A stretch of 16,492 nucleotides of DNA from MGML01 sp964493985 (GTDB taxonomy: Bacteria > Chloroflexota > Dehalococcoidia > Dehalococcoidales > UBA2162). Below are positions 7,099-14,438 of this stretch, piece after piece. Where the stretch lies: NCBI GenBank assembly GCA_964493985.1, contig CAZBQL010000071.1, positions 1 to 16,492 of the forward strand. Reading direction: 5' to 3'. The translations under genes were made by a program, and so were the position numbers. Each line of letters starts with the position of its first letter. Position 1 is the stretch's first letter. The notes under the pieces are model-generated. The model worked only from the letters and a program-made list of their open reading frames with translations. It ran no database searches and had not been told where the DNA came from.

Positions 7099-7728
7099 AT
7101 GACAGGCAGGCAAAACAGGGCTGAAAAAAACAGGAGCAGTATTATCCGGTCGGCAACGGAACTCTTCCTGTTGCAGGGCATAAAAAAGGTTTCTGTGAGT
7201 GATGTAGCTCAAAAAGCCGGCGTTACCTCCGCTACTGTATATAACCAGTTCGGAAGCAAAGACGCATTGCTTCGTGAAGTTATTATCGAATGGTTTACCA
7301 GGACACTGGAAGCATACAAGCAGGTGTTACATTCGGAGATGCCTTTTGAAGAAAAACTACAGGAAGTAATGTCTTTCAAATCGGACCTGGCAGGGAAGAT
7401 GCACGGCGAATTCCTGATGGCGGCGACATCGGATATAGACCCCCGGACAAAAGAATATTTTGAAAAAGAATACATGGTGGAACTAATAAAGTGTGTAAAT
7501 GACTTTTATACTGAAGGCAAAGAACAGGGATATATCGACCCTGAGCTTTCCACCGAGACTATCCTGCGCTATACGGAAATCATAAGGCGAGGACTACAAG
7601 CTGAAGCCGAAATGACGACGGATCCCGAGTACACTTCAAAACTACTGCGTGAATTAACGCCTATCTTTTTATATGGAATTATGGGTAAACAGGAAAGGAA
7701 AGAAAACGAATGGCAGAACAATCGGTAA
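7099..7728 (+). CDS. TetR/AcrR-family transcriptional repressor
   Basis: A 209-aa regulator counted from the ATG at 7099. The N-terminal helix-turn-helix is typical: the segment from VSVSDVAQKAG (31-41) through TSATVYNQF (43-51), followed by GSKDALL, the usual helix-4 sequence. The remaining residues form the variable, helical ligand-binding and dimerisation domain. A TTG at 7078 would give 216 aa, but GAGG (7089-7092) six bases before the ATG favours the shorter form, and nothing resembling a ribosome site precedes the TTG. The gene overlaps the ABC ATPase gene by 19 bp, so repressor and exporter are translated from one mRNA. The upstream palindrome over the promoter suggests self-repression released by a ligand, probably a compound that the exporter removes. 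The ligand is unknown. Confidence 0.9.
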   Translation: MTGRQNRAEKNRSSIIRSATELFLLQGIKKVSVSDVAQKAGVTSATVYNQFGSKDALLREVIIEWFTRTLEAYKQVLHSEMPFEEKLQEVMSFKSDLAGKMHGEFLMAATSDIDPRTKEYFEKEYMVELIKCVNDFYTEGKEQGYIDPELSTETILRYTEIIRRGLQAEAEMTTDPEYTSKLLRELTPIFLYGIMGKQERKENEWQNNR

Positions 7729-8618
7729 TCCACACGGAAAATCTAACCAAGCATTACAGTGATGTAAAGGCTTTAATCGACCTGGACCTGGACATACCGG
7801 CTGGAGAAATATTCGGTTTTCTCGGACCGAACGGTGCCGGTAAAACCACCACCATCCGGACATTACTCGATGAGATCCGCCCTACCTCGGGAAAAGCCTC
7901 TATCCTTGGCCTGGATACCCATAAGAAATCGGTCGAGATACGAAAACACATCGGATATCTTCCCGGCGACCTTGCCATGTATCCCAATCTTACCGGTAGA
8001 GATACACTTACTTATTTTGCAAATCTAAGAGGTGGTGTCGATTGGAAGTATGTTGATGAATTGGCCGATAGACTAAAAGCGGACCTGTCAAAGAAAGTCG
8101 GTGACCTGTCATCGGGTAACCGGCAGAAGGTCGGGCTTATCCAGGCATTCATGAACAAGCCGGACGTACTTATCCTGGACGAACCCAGCTCCGGGCTTGA
8201 TCCGCTTATCCAGCGTGAATTTCAGTCTATGCTTCGCGAGTCTTCACGACATGGGTGCTGCGTGTTTTTATCCAGTCATACCCTTTCCGAAGTCCAGCAC
8301 GTTGCCGACCGTGTCGGTATCATTCGCGAGGGTGTTCTGGCTGCGGTTGAATTTGTATCCCAGCTACGATCGAAGGCACTGCGGAGAATCGAGCTGGATT
8401 TCGAAGAGCAGGTGGAACAGAGTGTATTCGAAGCGATACCTGGCGCCCGTGATATATCGATAGATGGTACGCGGGCAATCCTTTCTTATGAAGGTAAGAT
8501 GGAGGAAATGCTCCGCGTGGTCATGGATAAATATGAACTGCTGGATATCCGTACTCAGGAAGCCGATCTTGAAGAAATATTCCTGACCTACTACCGCGGA
8601 GAAGAGGTAGCGGCATAA
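7710..8618 (+). CDS. ABC transporter ATP-binding protein (ABC-2 exporter type)
   Basis: A 302-aa nucleotide-binding subunit. Walker A is GPNGAGKTT (39-47), the Q-loop region is GYLPGDLAMYPNLT (82-95), the signature is LSSGNRQKV (133-141), Walker B is VLILDEPSSGLDP (153-165), and the switch histidine is H190 in SSHTLSE. A C-terminal extension of about 80 residues (220-302) is of the kind seen in DrrA-like exporter ATPases. The start overlaps the TetR gene and is preceded by AGGAAAG. The stop TAA shares its last A with the ATG of the permease gene (TAATG), a sign of tight translational coupling. It should pair with the downstream permease to expel a hydrophobic compound. The substrate is unknown; drug or antibiotic efflux is likely from the TetR context, but other substrates cannot be excluded. 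Confidence 0.93.
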   Translation: MAEQSVIHTENLTKHYSDVKALIDLDLDIPAGEIFGFLGPNGAGKTTTIRTLLDEIRPTSGKASILGLDTHKKSVEIRKHIGYLPGDLAMYPNLTGRDTLTYFANLRGGVDWKYVDELADRLKADLSKKVGDLSSGNRQKVGLIQAFMNKPDVLILDEPSSGLDPLIQREFQSMLRESSRHGCCVFLSSHTLSEVQHVADRVGIIREGVLAAVEFVSQLRSKALRRIELDFEEQVEQSVFEAIPGARDISIDGTRAILSYEGKMEEMLRVVMDKYELLDIRTQEADLEEIFLTYYRGEEVAA

Positions 8619-10282
8619 TGCTGGCAAACGTTTTTACCAAGTCTATCCGTGATCACTGGATTGGTTCCACAATAGCCTTTGTCAGTCTTGTCTTAATGCT
8701 GCTTTTCGCTATCTCGGTGTACCGGAACTTCGACGTAAATATCTACCAGGAAATGCCGGACGTAATGAAAACGATCATGGGCATTCCTCCTCTCGCCGAT
8801 GCAGCCAGTCTAGCTATCAGTGTGTATCTGGCGGGAGTGGGTTCATGGGCACTGACGGGAATGATGATTGCATTCGGTTCCGGTTCCATTGCCAGTGAAG
8901 AAAGTAACGGTACCATCGGCCTGCTCCTGGGTAACCCGAAAAGCCGCAATAATGTACTTATTTCAAAAACTCTGGCTATTACTCTGATGATGGTGATAAG
9001 CGTTGCCGGGTTATGGGGAGCTTCACATCTCATGACCGCCATGCTGGATGTAAGTATCGAGGGAATGCATGTTGCGGCTCTTTGTGTTCATTTACTGGCT
9101 ATCGTCCTGTTTCACGGTTTTCTCGCCCTGGCGATTGGCGCATGGACGGGAAACAGGGGAATGGCTGCCGGGATTACGACAGGTGTCATGATTGTGTCCA
9201 TATTTGCCACCGGACTTCTCCCGCTTATCGAAGGCTGGGAAGACCTGGCGAAAATATTCCCCTGGTATTACCTGAACAGCAGCGAACCGTTACTGAACGG
9301 TGTTAGCTGGGGGCATATAGGTATTTTGTCCGGGTGCATTGCTGTCTTCTTTATTATCGCCATCATCGGGCTAAACCGACGCGACCTGAAAAGTCGGAAT
9401 GTCGGAGTTACCCTTATGGACAGGCTGCGAAATTATCCCCTGACCCGGAAGGTTATCAGCAGACTGGCCGGTTCCACACGGGTTTCGCGGATATGGATAA
9501 AGACATTCTCCGAGCACCAGGGTCTGCTTATTATTATCGGGTACGTCATGTTACTTTCGAGCATAATGATAGGTCTACTTTATGATTTCATGCCGATAGA
9601 AACGATGGCGCGGTTGATTGAATCATACCCGGAATTGAATACCATCTTCGCAGCGTTCGGCGGCGGTGATTTCAGTACACCGGCGGGCTTTTTTCAGCTT
9701 GAAATATTCAGTTTGATGGCTCCGGCGGCGACTCTTATCGTCGGTATCGCGGTGGGAACACGTGCCCTTGCCGGAGAAGAATCTAAAAACACGATGGGGC
9801 TGCTTCTTGCCAACCCGGTAAAACGGTCAAAGATAGTGATAGAAAAATCACTGGCGATGGTTATCTGCTGTGTAGTTGCCGGTGTAGCCACCTTTCTTGG
9901 TGTGGCGGCTGGTTCTCTGTTCGGCGGACTGAATATGAACATGGGCAATATTGCTGCCGCCTGCCTGCTGGCGATACTCCTGGGACTTGCCTTCGGAATG
10001 CTGTCGCTTGGTCTTGCCGCGGCCACCGGCCAGGGTAAGATTGCTTCCTTCGGGAGTATCGGACTTGTCCTGGTCTCTTATATCACTGCGTCATTTCTGC
10101 CGTTAAGCGATAATCTGGCCGGTTATGCCAAATGGTCGCTGTATTACTACTATTCGGGAAGCGAACCGGTGATAAACGGTCTGAACCTGGGCCATGTTGC
10201 GGTACTCGGTATTATGGCGGTTGTATTCTTTATACTCTCGATATACCTGTTTCAAAGGAGAGATTTGAGATATAACGGTTGA
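8618..10282 (+). CDS. ABC-2 type exporter permease, internally duplicated (two fused halves)
   Basis: A 554-aa integral membrane protein with about 12 hydrophobic segments. It consists of two homologous halves of about 260 residues. The halves share an early segment (EESNGTIGLLLGNP at 94-107; EESKNTMGLLLANP at 387-400), a following KTLA/KSLA motif, and a tail segment (YYLNSSEPLLNG at 217-228; YYYSGSEPVING at 510-521). Each ends in a short cytoplasmic motif after the last helix: NRRDLKSR (253-260) and QRRDLRYN (546-553). A typical ABC-2 permease is one half and works as a dimer; here both halves are one chain, as in some large exporters for polyketide-type antibiotics. The ATG overlaps the ATPase stop by one base. 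A strong hairpin terminator follows the stop by about 20 bp, closing the TetR-ATPase-permease operon. Confidence 0.9.
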   Translation: MLANVFTKSIRDHWIGSTIAFVSLVLMLLFAISVYRNFDVNIYQEMPDVMKTIMGIPPLADAASLAISVYLAGVGSWALTGMMIAFGSGSIASEESNGTIGLLLGNPKSRNNVLISKTLAITLMMVISVAGLWGASHLMTAMLDVSIEGMHVAALCVHLLAIVLFHGFLALAIGAWTGNRGMAAGITTGVMIVSIFATGLLPLIEGWEDLAKIFPWYYLNSSEPLLNGVSWGHIGILSGCIAVFFIIAIIGLNRRDLKSRNVGVTLMDRLRNYPLTRKVISRLAGSTRVSRIWIKTFSEHQGLLIIIGYVMLLSSIMIGLLYDFMPIETMARLIESYPELNTIFAAFGGGDFSTPAGFFQLEIFSLMAPAATLIVGIAVGTRALAGEESKNTMGLLLANPVKRSKIVIEKSLAMVICCVVAGVATFLGVAAGSLFGGLNMNMGNIAAACLLAILLGLAFGMLSLGLAAATGQGKIASFGSIGLVLVSYITASFLPLSDNLAGYAKWSLYYYYSGSEPVINGLNLGHVAVLGIMAVVFFILSIYLFQRRDLRYNG

Positions 10283-10303
10283 TAAAAACACAGAGTAATA
10301 ATG

Positions 10304-10331
10304 AGAAAGCCGATTATATGATCGGCTTTCT
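10304..10331. terminator. hairpin terminator between convergent genes
   Basis: AGAAAGCCGAT (10304-10314) pairs perfectly with ATCGGCTTTCT (10321-10331) around a 6-nt loop TATATG. It lies 22 bp after the permease stop and 22 bp beyond the end of the reverse-strand cupin gene, so it can end transcripts from both sides. The T-tract is weak on both strands. Confidence 0.75.
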
Positions 10332-10352
10332 GTATCTCCATAGTTTATATTT

Positions 10353-11219
10353 TTACTTCTTCAAATCAGTTCCCGAATATTCCGGTGTCATGAAGGCTTC
10401 CAGGCAATAGAAAGGCTTGTCTACCTTGGCGTAATTCAGGGGACAGTGATAGATTCCCGGTGGCATCACGACGATAGTCGGTTCCGTGATAACGTGCTTT
10501 TCGCCTTCCTCGCCGATATAGAACTCCACCTCGGCTTCGAACTCGTTCATATCATCGGGATTCGATCCGAAGAAGAAAAAGAACTCGGTGAAATGATGCT
10601 TGTGAGTCGGCTCATGGAACATGTAAGGCGTTCTTACCACAGATATTCCCAGGTTAATCCTGGCGGCTGCCGGTATAAGGTGTGCCGGTACCTGCCCCAG
10701 TCCGACTCCTTCTCCGCCCCACTTGTTGGACCTCACGATTCCTTTCGTAAAATACCGGTCGTAACTCTTTTCTTCGACTCGAATCTCGGTCAAGTCTTCG
10801 CCCAGGTCGACTCCTCCGTACTCGGAGGTCATGAATGCTTCGAGGCAGTAGAACGGTTTATCAACCTTCGCATAGTTCAAAGGACAGTGATAGACACCCG
10901 GCGCGGCTACCACGATTGTCGGTTCGGTGATGACGTGTTTTTCGTGTTCAGCCCCGAAGGAATATTCCGCTTGAGCATTGAAATCATTCATGTCCATTGG
11001 ATTAGAACCGAGGAAGAAGAAATACTCGGTAAACATGTGCTTGTGGGTAGGTTCATGGAACATGTACGGTTTCCTGACAACGGTAATACCCAGGTTCATT
11101 TTGGCGTTTGACGGAACGATTCCGTCAGGGACTCCGCCCAGACCGATCCCCTGTCCACCCCACTGGTTTTCTTTGACGATATCCTTTATAACATACTTGT
11201 CATACTTGAGTTCAGCCAT
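10353..11219 (-). CDS. tandem double-cupin protein of unknown function
   Basis: A 288-aa protein made of two copies of a 134-residue cupin unit (6-139 and 153-286), aligned without gaps and about 71% identical (95 of 134 by my count). Each unit has cupin motif 1, HEPTHKH followed by TEYFFFLG or TEFFFFFG, giving HxH and Glu metal ligands (H59, H61, E65 in unit 1), and motif 2, G-x2-H-x3-N in PGVYHCPLN or PGIYHCPLN (H111 in unit 1). Both copies keep these residues, so both may bind a divalent metal. Each copy also has a conserved end, DKPFYCLEAFMT. AGGAG nine bases upstream sets the ATG at 11219. A longer frame to 11327 runs through a palindromic repeat and is not credible. It is a single gene on the reverse strand, divergent from selA. 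I do not know its substrate or reaction. Confidence 0.85.
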   Translation of the reverse strand: MAELKYDKYVIKDIVKENQWGGQGIGLGGVPDGIVPSNAKMNLGITVVRKPYMFHEPTHKHMFTEYFFFLGSNPMDMNDFNAQAEYSFGAEHEKHVITEPTIVVAAPGVYHCPLNYAKVDKPFYCLEAFMTSEYGGVDLGEDLTEIRVEEKSYDRYFTKGIVRSNKWGGEGVGLGQVPAHLIPAAARINLGISVVRTPYMFHEPTHKHHFTEFFFFFGSNPDDMNEFEAEVEFYIGEEGEKHVITEPTIVVMPPGIYHCPLNYAKVDKPFYCLEAFMTPEYSGTDLKK

Positions 11220-11283
11220 TACTGCTTTCTCCTTTCTTTCATAAGAGAGTTTAGTGCTTTGAACAATAGACCATTGGGAGTGT

Positions 11284-11367
11284 AATGTCAAAGGTTTTCT
11301 GGATTCCCGCCTTCGCGGGAATGACAAAGGGGACGAGAATTACAAAGGGGTAGGAATGACAAATTGG
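11284..11367. repeat. imperfect short tandem repeats near a palindromic element
   Basis: Units resembling AATGACAAAGGGG recur at 11320-11332, 11338-11350 (AATTACAAAGGGG) and 11355-11367 (AATGACAAATTGG). Steps are 18 and 17 bp, and a more diverged copy lies at 11284. They sit between the divergent cupin and selA genes. Confidence 0.5.
11301..11325. repeat. 'VIPAKAGIQ'-type palindromic dispersed repeat
   Basis: ATTCCCGC (11303-11310) and GCGGGAAT (11315-11322) form an 8-bp perfect stem with a CTTC loop, inside the wider sequence GGATTCCCGCxxxxGCGGGAATGAC. This is the widely scattered intergenic palindrome whose translations read like VIPAKAGIQ or FPRRRESRK. It lies upstream of the cupin gene and could act as a hairpin or mobile repeat. 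Confidence 0.7.
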
Positions 11368-11441
11368 TGGATGACTGGGGATATTATCCGGTTTTCTTAT
11401 CAACCCGTGTTTCTATATGATAAAATAAGCCGGGGGTGATG

Positions 11442-12824
11442 ATGGAAAACGAGTTCCGCAGACTTCCCGGTGTGGATACGGTAATCTCCGATGAGCGGAT
11501 CGCCAGGCTTGCCGCCAGGTATCCCCATGATCTGCTGGTAAATCTGGTCAGGGAGCAGCTTGAAAAAGCACGTGAAATAATATCCTCTGGAAACCCATCT
11601 CCTTCGCTGGATGATATCGTGCAGTCCGTATCCGCCCAACTGGACAGACTGGAAAATCCGGTTCTCAGGCCTGTCATCAATGCTACAGGGATTGTCATTC
11701 ACACCAACCTTGGACGCGCTCCACTAAGCAAAGAAACCATCGCGGCGATGGATACGGTTTCGCGTGACTATTCAAACCTTGAATTCGACCTTCCGACCGG
11801 CAAACGCGGGTCACGCAATGTGCATATCGAAAACTTACTCTGCCGGTTAAGCGGAGCCGAAGCCGGAATGGTGGTGAACAATAATGCTTCGGCGGTGCTG
11901 CTTGCCCTTTCGGCGATAGCGAAGAGAAAAGAAGTTATTGTTTCGCGTGGCGAAGCGGTGGAAATAGGCGGCAGCTTCCGTATCCCCGACGTGATGCGAC
12001 AGAGCGGTGCCAGGCTGGTTGAGGTAGGTACTACAAATCGAACCTATATCGACGATTTCAAGGAAGCTATCACCCCATCTACAGCCGCCTTAATGAGAGT
12101 GCATTCCAGTAATTTCCAGGTGATTGGATTTACACACACGGTAACACTGGAAGAAATAACTGACCTTGGCAAGCAGGCGGACCTGCCTGTCCTGGATGAC
12201 CTGGGAAGTGGCTGTTTCCTGGATACTTCCGAATACGGGCTTGCACCGGAACCTATGGTACAGCAGAGTGTTTCAGCCGGTGTCGGACTGGCCTGCTTCT
12301 CAGGCGATAAACTGCTTGGGGGGCCGCAGGCTGGAATCATAGTCGGTAAAAAGAAACTGGTAGATAAACTTAAAAAACACCCCCTGGCAAGGGCGGTCAG
12401 AACTGATAAAACACGGATAGCCGGCCTTGCTGCGACACTTTTACATTATCTGCGAGGGGAAGCCGTGGAGAAAATCCCGATTTGGAGGATGATAGCCGCT
12501 TCACCCGATGAGATCGGTTCACGTGCTATTGCCTGGGCGGAAACTTTCGGGAAACAAGCGGAAGTGATCGACGGTGAGAGTATGGTTGGCGGCGGCAGTC
12601 TGCCTGGAAGTACCCTTCCTACCCGCCTGGTAGCGATAGGCTGTAATGGAACCATGAGTGCTTCCCGGGTGCAGGCGCTTGCCAGGAAGCTCAGGAACAG
12701 TAAAGAGATACCGGTGATAGGGCGGATTAACGAAGATGTCCTGCTTCTCGACCCGCGTTCGGTATTGCCTGAACAAGATGAGATTGTAATAAATATTCTC
12801 CGCACGGTCGGGACGGACAAGTAA
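11442..12824 (+). CDS. selA: L-seryl-tRNA(Sec) selenium transferase
   Basis: SelA, a PLP enzyme that converts seryl-tRNA(Sec) to selenocysteyl-tRNA(Sec) with selenophosphate. About 460 aa, the usual length for bacterial SelA. Family signatures are INATGIVIHTNLGRAPLS, the SNLEFDLPTGKRGSR segment, VVNNNASAVLLAL, VLDDLGSGC, and the PLP-lysine motif CFSGDKLLGGPQAG (K290 counted from the chosen start). The region 11432-11444 reads GGGGGTGATGATG. GGGGGTGAT differs by one base from the ideal anti-Shine-Dalgarno partner, so the ATG at 11442 is best; a GTG at 11436 and an ATG at 11439 are in the same frame. TATGAT at 11416-11421 may be its -10 box. It is followed 26 bp later by the AICAR transformylase gene and, further on, by selB. 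Confidence 0.95.
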   Translation: MENEFRRLPGVDTVISDERIARLAARYPHDLLVNLVREQLEKAREIISSGNPSPSLDDIVQSVSAQLDRLENPVLRPVINATGIVIHTNLGRAPLSKETIAAMDTVSRDYSNLEFDLPTGKRGSRNVHIENLLCRLSGAEAGMVVNNNASAVLLALSAIAKRKEVIVSRGEAVEIGGSFRIPDVMRQSGARLVEVGTTNRTYIDDFKEAITPSTAALMRVHSSNFQVIGFTHTVTLEEITDLGKQADLPVLDDLGSGCFLDTSEYGLAPEPMVQQSVSAGVGLACFSGDKLLGGPQAGIIVGKKKLVDKLKKHPLARAVRTDKTRIAGLAATLLHYLRGEAVEKIPIWRMIAASPDEIGSRAIAWAETFGKQAEVIDGESMVGGGSLPGSTLPTRLVAIGCNGTMSASRVQALARKLRNSKEIPVIGRINEDVLLLDPRSVLPEQDEIVINILRTVGTDK

Positions 12825-12850
12825 TAATTACCTGAAAGGAAGGTCATGTG

Positions 12851-14026
12851 ATGAGTGAATCCGAAATAGCCCTGAGGTATGGCTTCAATCCTCACCAGAA
12901 ACCTGCCCGCCTGTTCATAAAGGAAGGCAAACTGCCTTTCAATGTGTTGAGCGGCTCGCCGGGATACATCAATATGCTTGACGCGCTCAACTCATGGCAA
13001 CTGGTCAAGGAACTGAAAGCTCAGCTAAACATGCCGGCAGCGGCATCCTTCAAGCACGTCAGTCCGGCGGGTGCGGCGGTGGGCATACCTCTAAATGATG
13101 TTCTGAAAAAGTCCTATTTTGTCGAGGATATGGAGATGTCTCCTTTATCTGCCGCATATGCCAGGGCGAGGGGCGCCGACCGTGTTTCATCATATGGTGA
13201 CTGGGCAGCCCTGAGTGATATTGTGGACGTTCCTACCGCCAGGATTATTTCACGAGAGGTATCTGATGGAGTCATCGCTCCGGGTTATGATGCCGAAGCC
13301 CTTGATATTCTGAAAAAGAAAAAGAGCGGTAAATACAATGTCATAGAGATAGACAAGAATTACGTTCCGAAAGAAATCGAGATAAGGGAAGTTTTCGGTG
13401 TTTCGTTCGAGCAGAAGCGGAACGACCTGGAGATTAGCCCGGATATGATGACTAATATTGTTACCGCGAATAAGGAGCTTCCTGAATCAGCAGTACGTGA
13501 CTTGATCGTCGCCACCACCACCATAAAGTATACTCAGTCGAATACCATAGGTTTCGCCGTGGACGGGCAGGCAATCGGCGTCGGTGCCGGCCAGCAGTCG
13601 CGCATTCACTGTGCCCGGATAGCCGGAGATAAGGCCGACCGCTGGATGCTCCGCCAGCATCCAACCGTCCTTGGATTGAAGTGGAAACAGGGAATCGGAA
13701 GACCGGTGAAAAATAACGTAATAGACCTTTATCTGCTGGAGAGACTCACCCCCGTGCAGCGTACGATACTGGAAGAGGCTCTTGAAGAGGTACCTCCCCA
13801 GCTTACACTTGAAGAGAGGGAGGAATGGCTGGGCAAGTTTACCGGAGTGGTTCTGAGTTCGGATGCCTTTATGCCTTTCCGCGATACGGTTGACCGCGCC
13901 TACCAGAGCGGCGTGAAATATATCGTCCAGCCCGGTAATTCCATCCGTGACGACGAGGTGATCGAGGCCTGCAATGAATACGGAATGGTGATGGTGTTCA
14001 CGGGTACCCGGTTGTTCCATCATTAG
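12851..14026 (+). CDS. purH: stand-alone AICAR formyltransferase (C-terminal domain of PurH)
   Basis: A 391-aa enzyme for the formylation of AICAR with 10-formyltetrahydrofolate, the penultimate step of IMP synthesis. It contains only the transformylase part of PurH. The N-terminal IMP cyclohydrolase (MGS-like) domain of the usual ~510-aa bifunctional protein is absent, and the protein starts directly at RYGFNPHQKPA. Catalytic Lys-His is in FKHVSPAGAA (K68, H69). The strongly conserved block from QSNTIGFAVDGQAIGVGAGQ to SRIHCARIAGDKADRW is complete, as is the DAFMPFRDTVD and TGTRLFHH end. The ATG at 12851 is chosen because AGGAAGG (12837-12843) stands seven bases ahead; a GTG at 12848 is in frame. 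IMP cyclohydrolase must come from another gene if the pathway is complete. Probably co-transcribed with selA, although no functional link is evident. Confidence 0.9.
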   Translation: MSESEIALRYGFNPHQKPARLFIKEGKLPFNVLSGSPGYINMLDALNSWQLVKELKAQLNMPAAASFKHVSPAGAAVGIPLNDVLKKSYFVEDMEMSPLSAAYARARGADRVSSYGDWAALSDIVDVPTARIISREVSDGVIAPGYDAEALDILKKKKSGKYNVIEIDKNYVPKEIEIREVFGVSFEQKRNDLEISPDMMTNIVTANKELPESAVRDLIVATTTIKYTQSNTIGFAVDGQAIGVGAGQQSRIHCARIAGDKADRWMLRQHPTVLGLKWKQGIGRPVKNNVIDLYLLERLTPVQRTILEEALEEVPPQLTLEEREEWLGKFTGVVLSSDAFMPFRDTVDRAYQSGVKYIVQPGNSIRDDEVIEACNEYGMVMVFTGTRLFHH

Positions 14027-14145
14027 TAGCCATGTATAGGTCCCCTTTAAGGAATTTAAATAAATTTTTGTAAAATGAGTAAAGATAATCCTCCCCTTGT
14101 ATAAGGAACGTGAGTAGGATTTAAAATAAAGGCTTCACAAGTAAA
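14027..14145. other. AT-rich spacer after purH
   Basis: No gene seen. It holds a small imperfect palindrome: AATCCT (14086-14091) opposite AGGATT (14116-14121), with CCTT-GTAT-AAGG nested between them. Its role is unknown. Confidence 0.35.
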
Positions 14146-14417
14146 ATGCTTCAATATAACAAGAAAAACATCAACTTAGCCAGGAACTTGAGAAAAAATA
14201 TGACATATCCTGAAACGATTCTCTGGTCCGGGATTAGATTGAAGCAATTAAAGAGGTATAATTCTACCGACAGAAGCCTATAGATGAATACATTGTGGAT
14301 TTCTATTGCCTGAGGGCAAAGCTCGTTATAGAGTTAGATGGAGGTCGACACAAATCTGCTGCTAGTGTCCCTTTCGTAAAGCGAGAGTGTGAGGGATTTA
14401 ATATCTTCTCTCAGTAA
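14146..14417 (+). pseudogene. DUF559 (Vsr-like endonuclease) remnant, frameshifted and truncated
   Basis: Reading from the ATG at 14146 gives a DUF559-like start, including LARNLRKNMTYPETILWSGI (11-30 of the frame), then KQLKRYN, and stops early at 14281. From 14262 a second frame continues the same protein as FYRQKPIDEYIVDFYC and AKLVIELDGGRH, the core of the domain with the E-L-D-G-G catalytic-region motif, before a stop at 14415-14417. Adding one T at 14262 (AATTC to AATTTC) joins the two frames without a break, so a one-base deletion or a sequencing error explains the shift. After GGRH the text no longer resembles the family, and the C-terminal third is missing. DUF559 proteins are small Vsr-like PD-(D/E)XK nucleases that often sit alone as mobile cargo. 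This copy lies between purH and selB and is most likely dead. Confidence 0.75.
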
Positions 14418-14438
14418 TATTCAAATAGGAAAAGGCGA

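Noticed and set aside
8197..9585. Long alternative-frame ORFs inside the ABC genes
   Set aside because: They lie wholly within strongly supported ABC genes and show no domain signature.
11220..11327. Longer N-terminus for the cupin gene, starting at 11327
   Set aside because: The added residues are the translation of the palindromic dispersed repeat and spacer. A clear AGGAG stands just before the ATG at 11219, and the protein's own repeat unit begins five residues after it.
1240..11374. Shared 12-mer TCATCCACCAAT at 1240-1251 and, reversed, at 11363-11374
   Set aside because: A 12-base match between two places in a window of this size, counting both strands, is expected several times by chance, and the flanks do not match.
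14027..14438. tRNA-Sec (selC) between purH and selB
   Set aside because: I searched this spacer for a long acceptor stem, TTC-type T-loop and CCA-like end and saw none; the sequence is instead explained by the DUF559 remnant.
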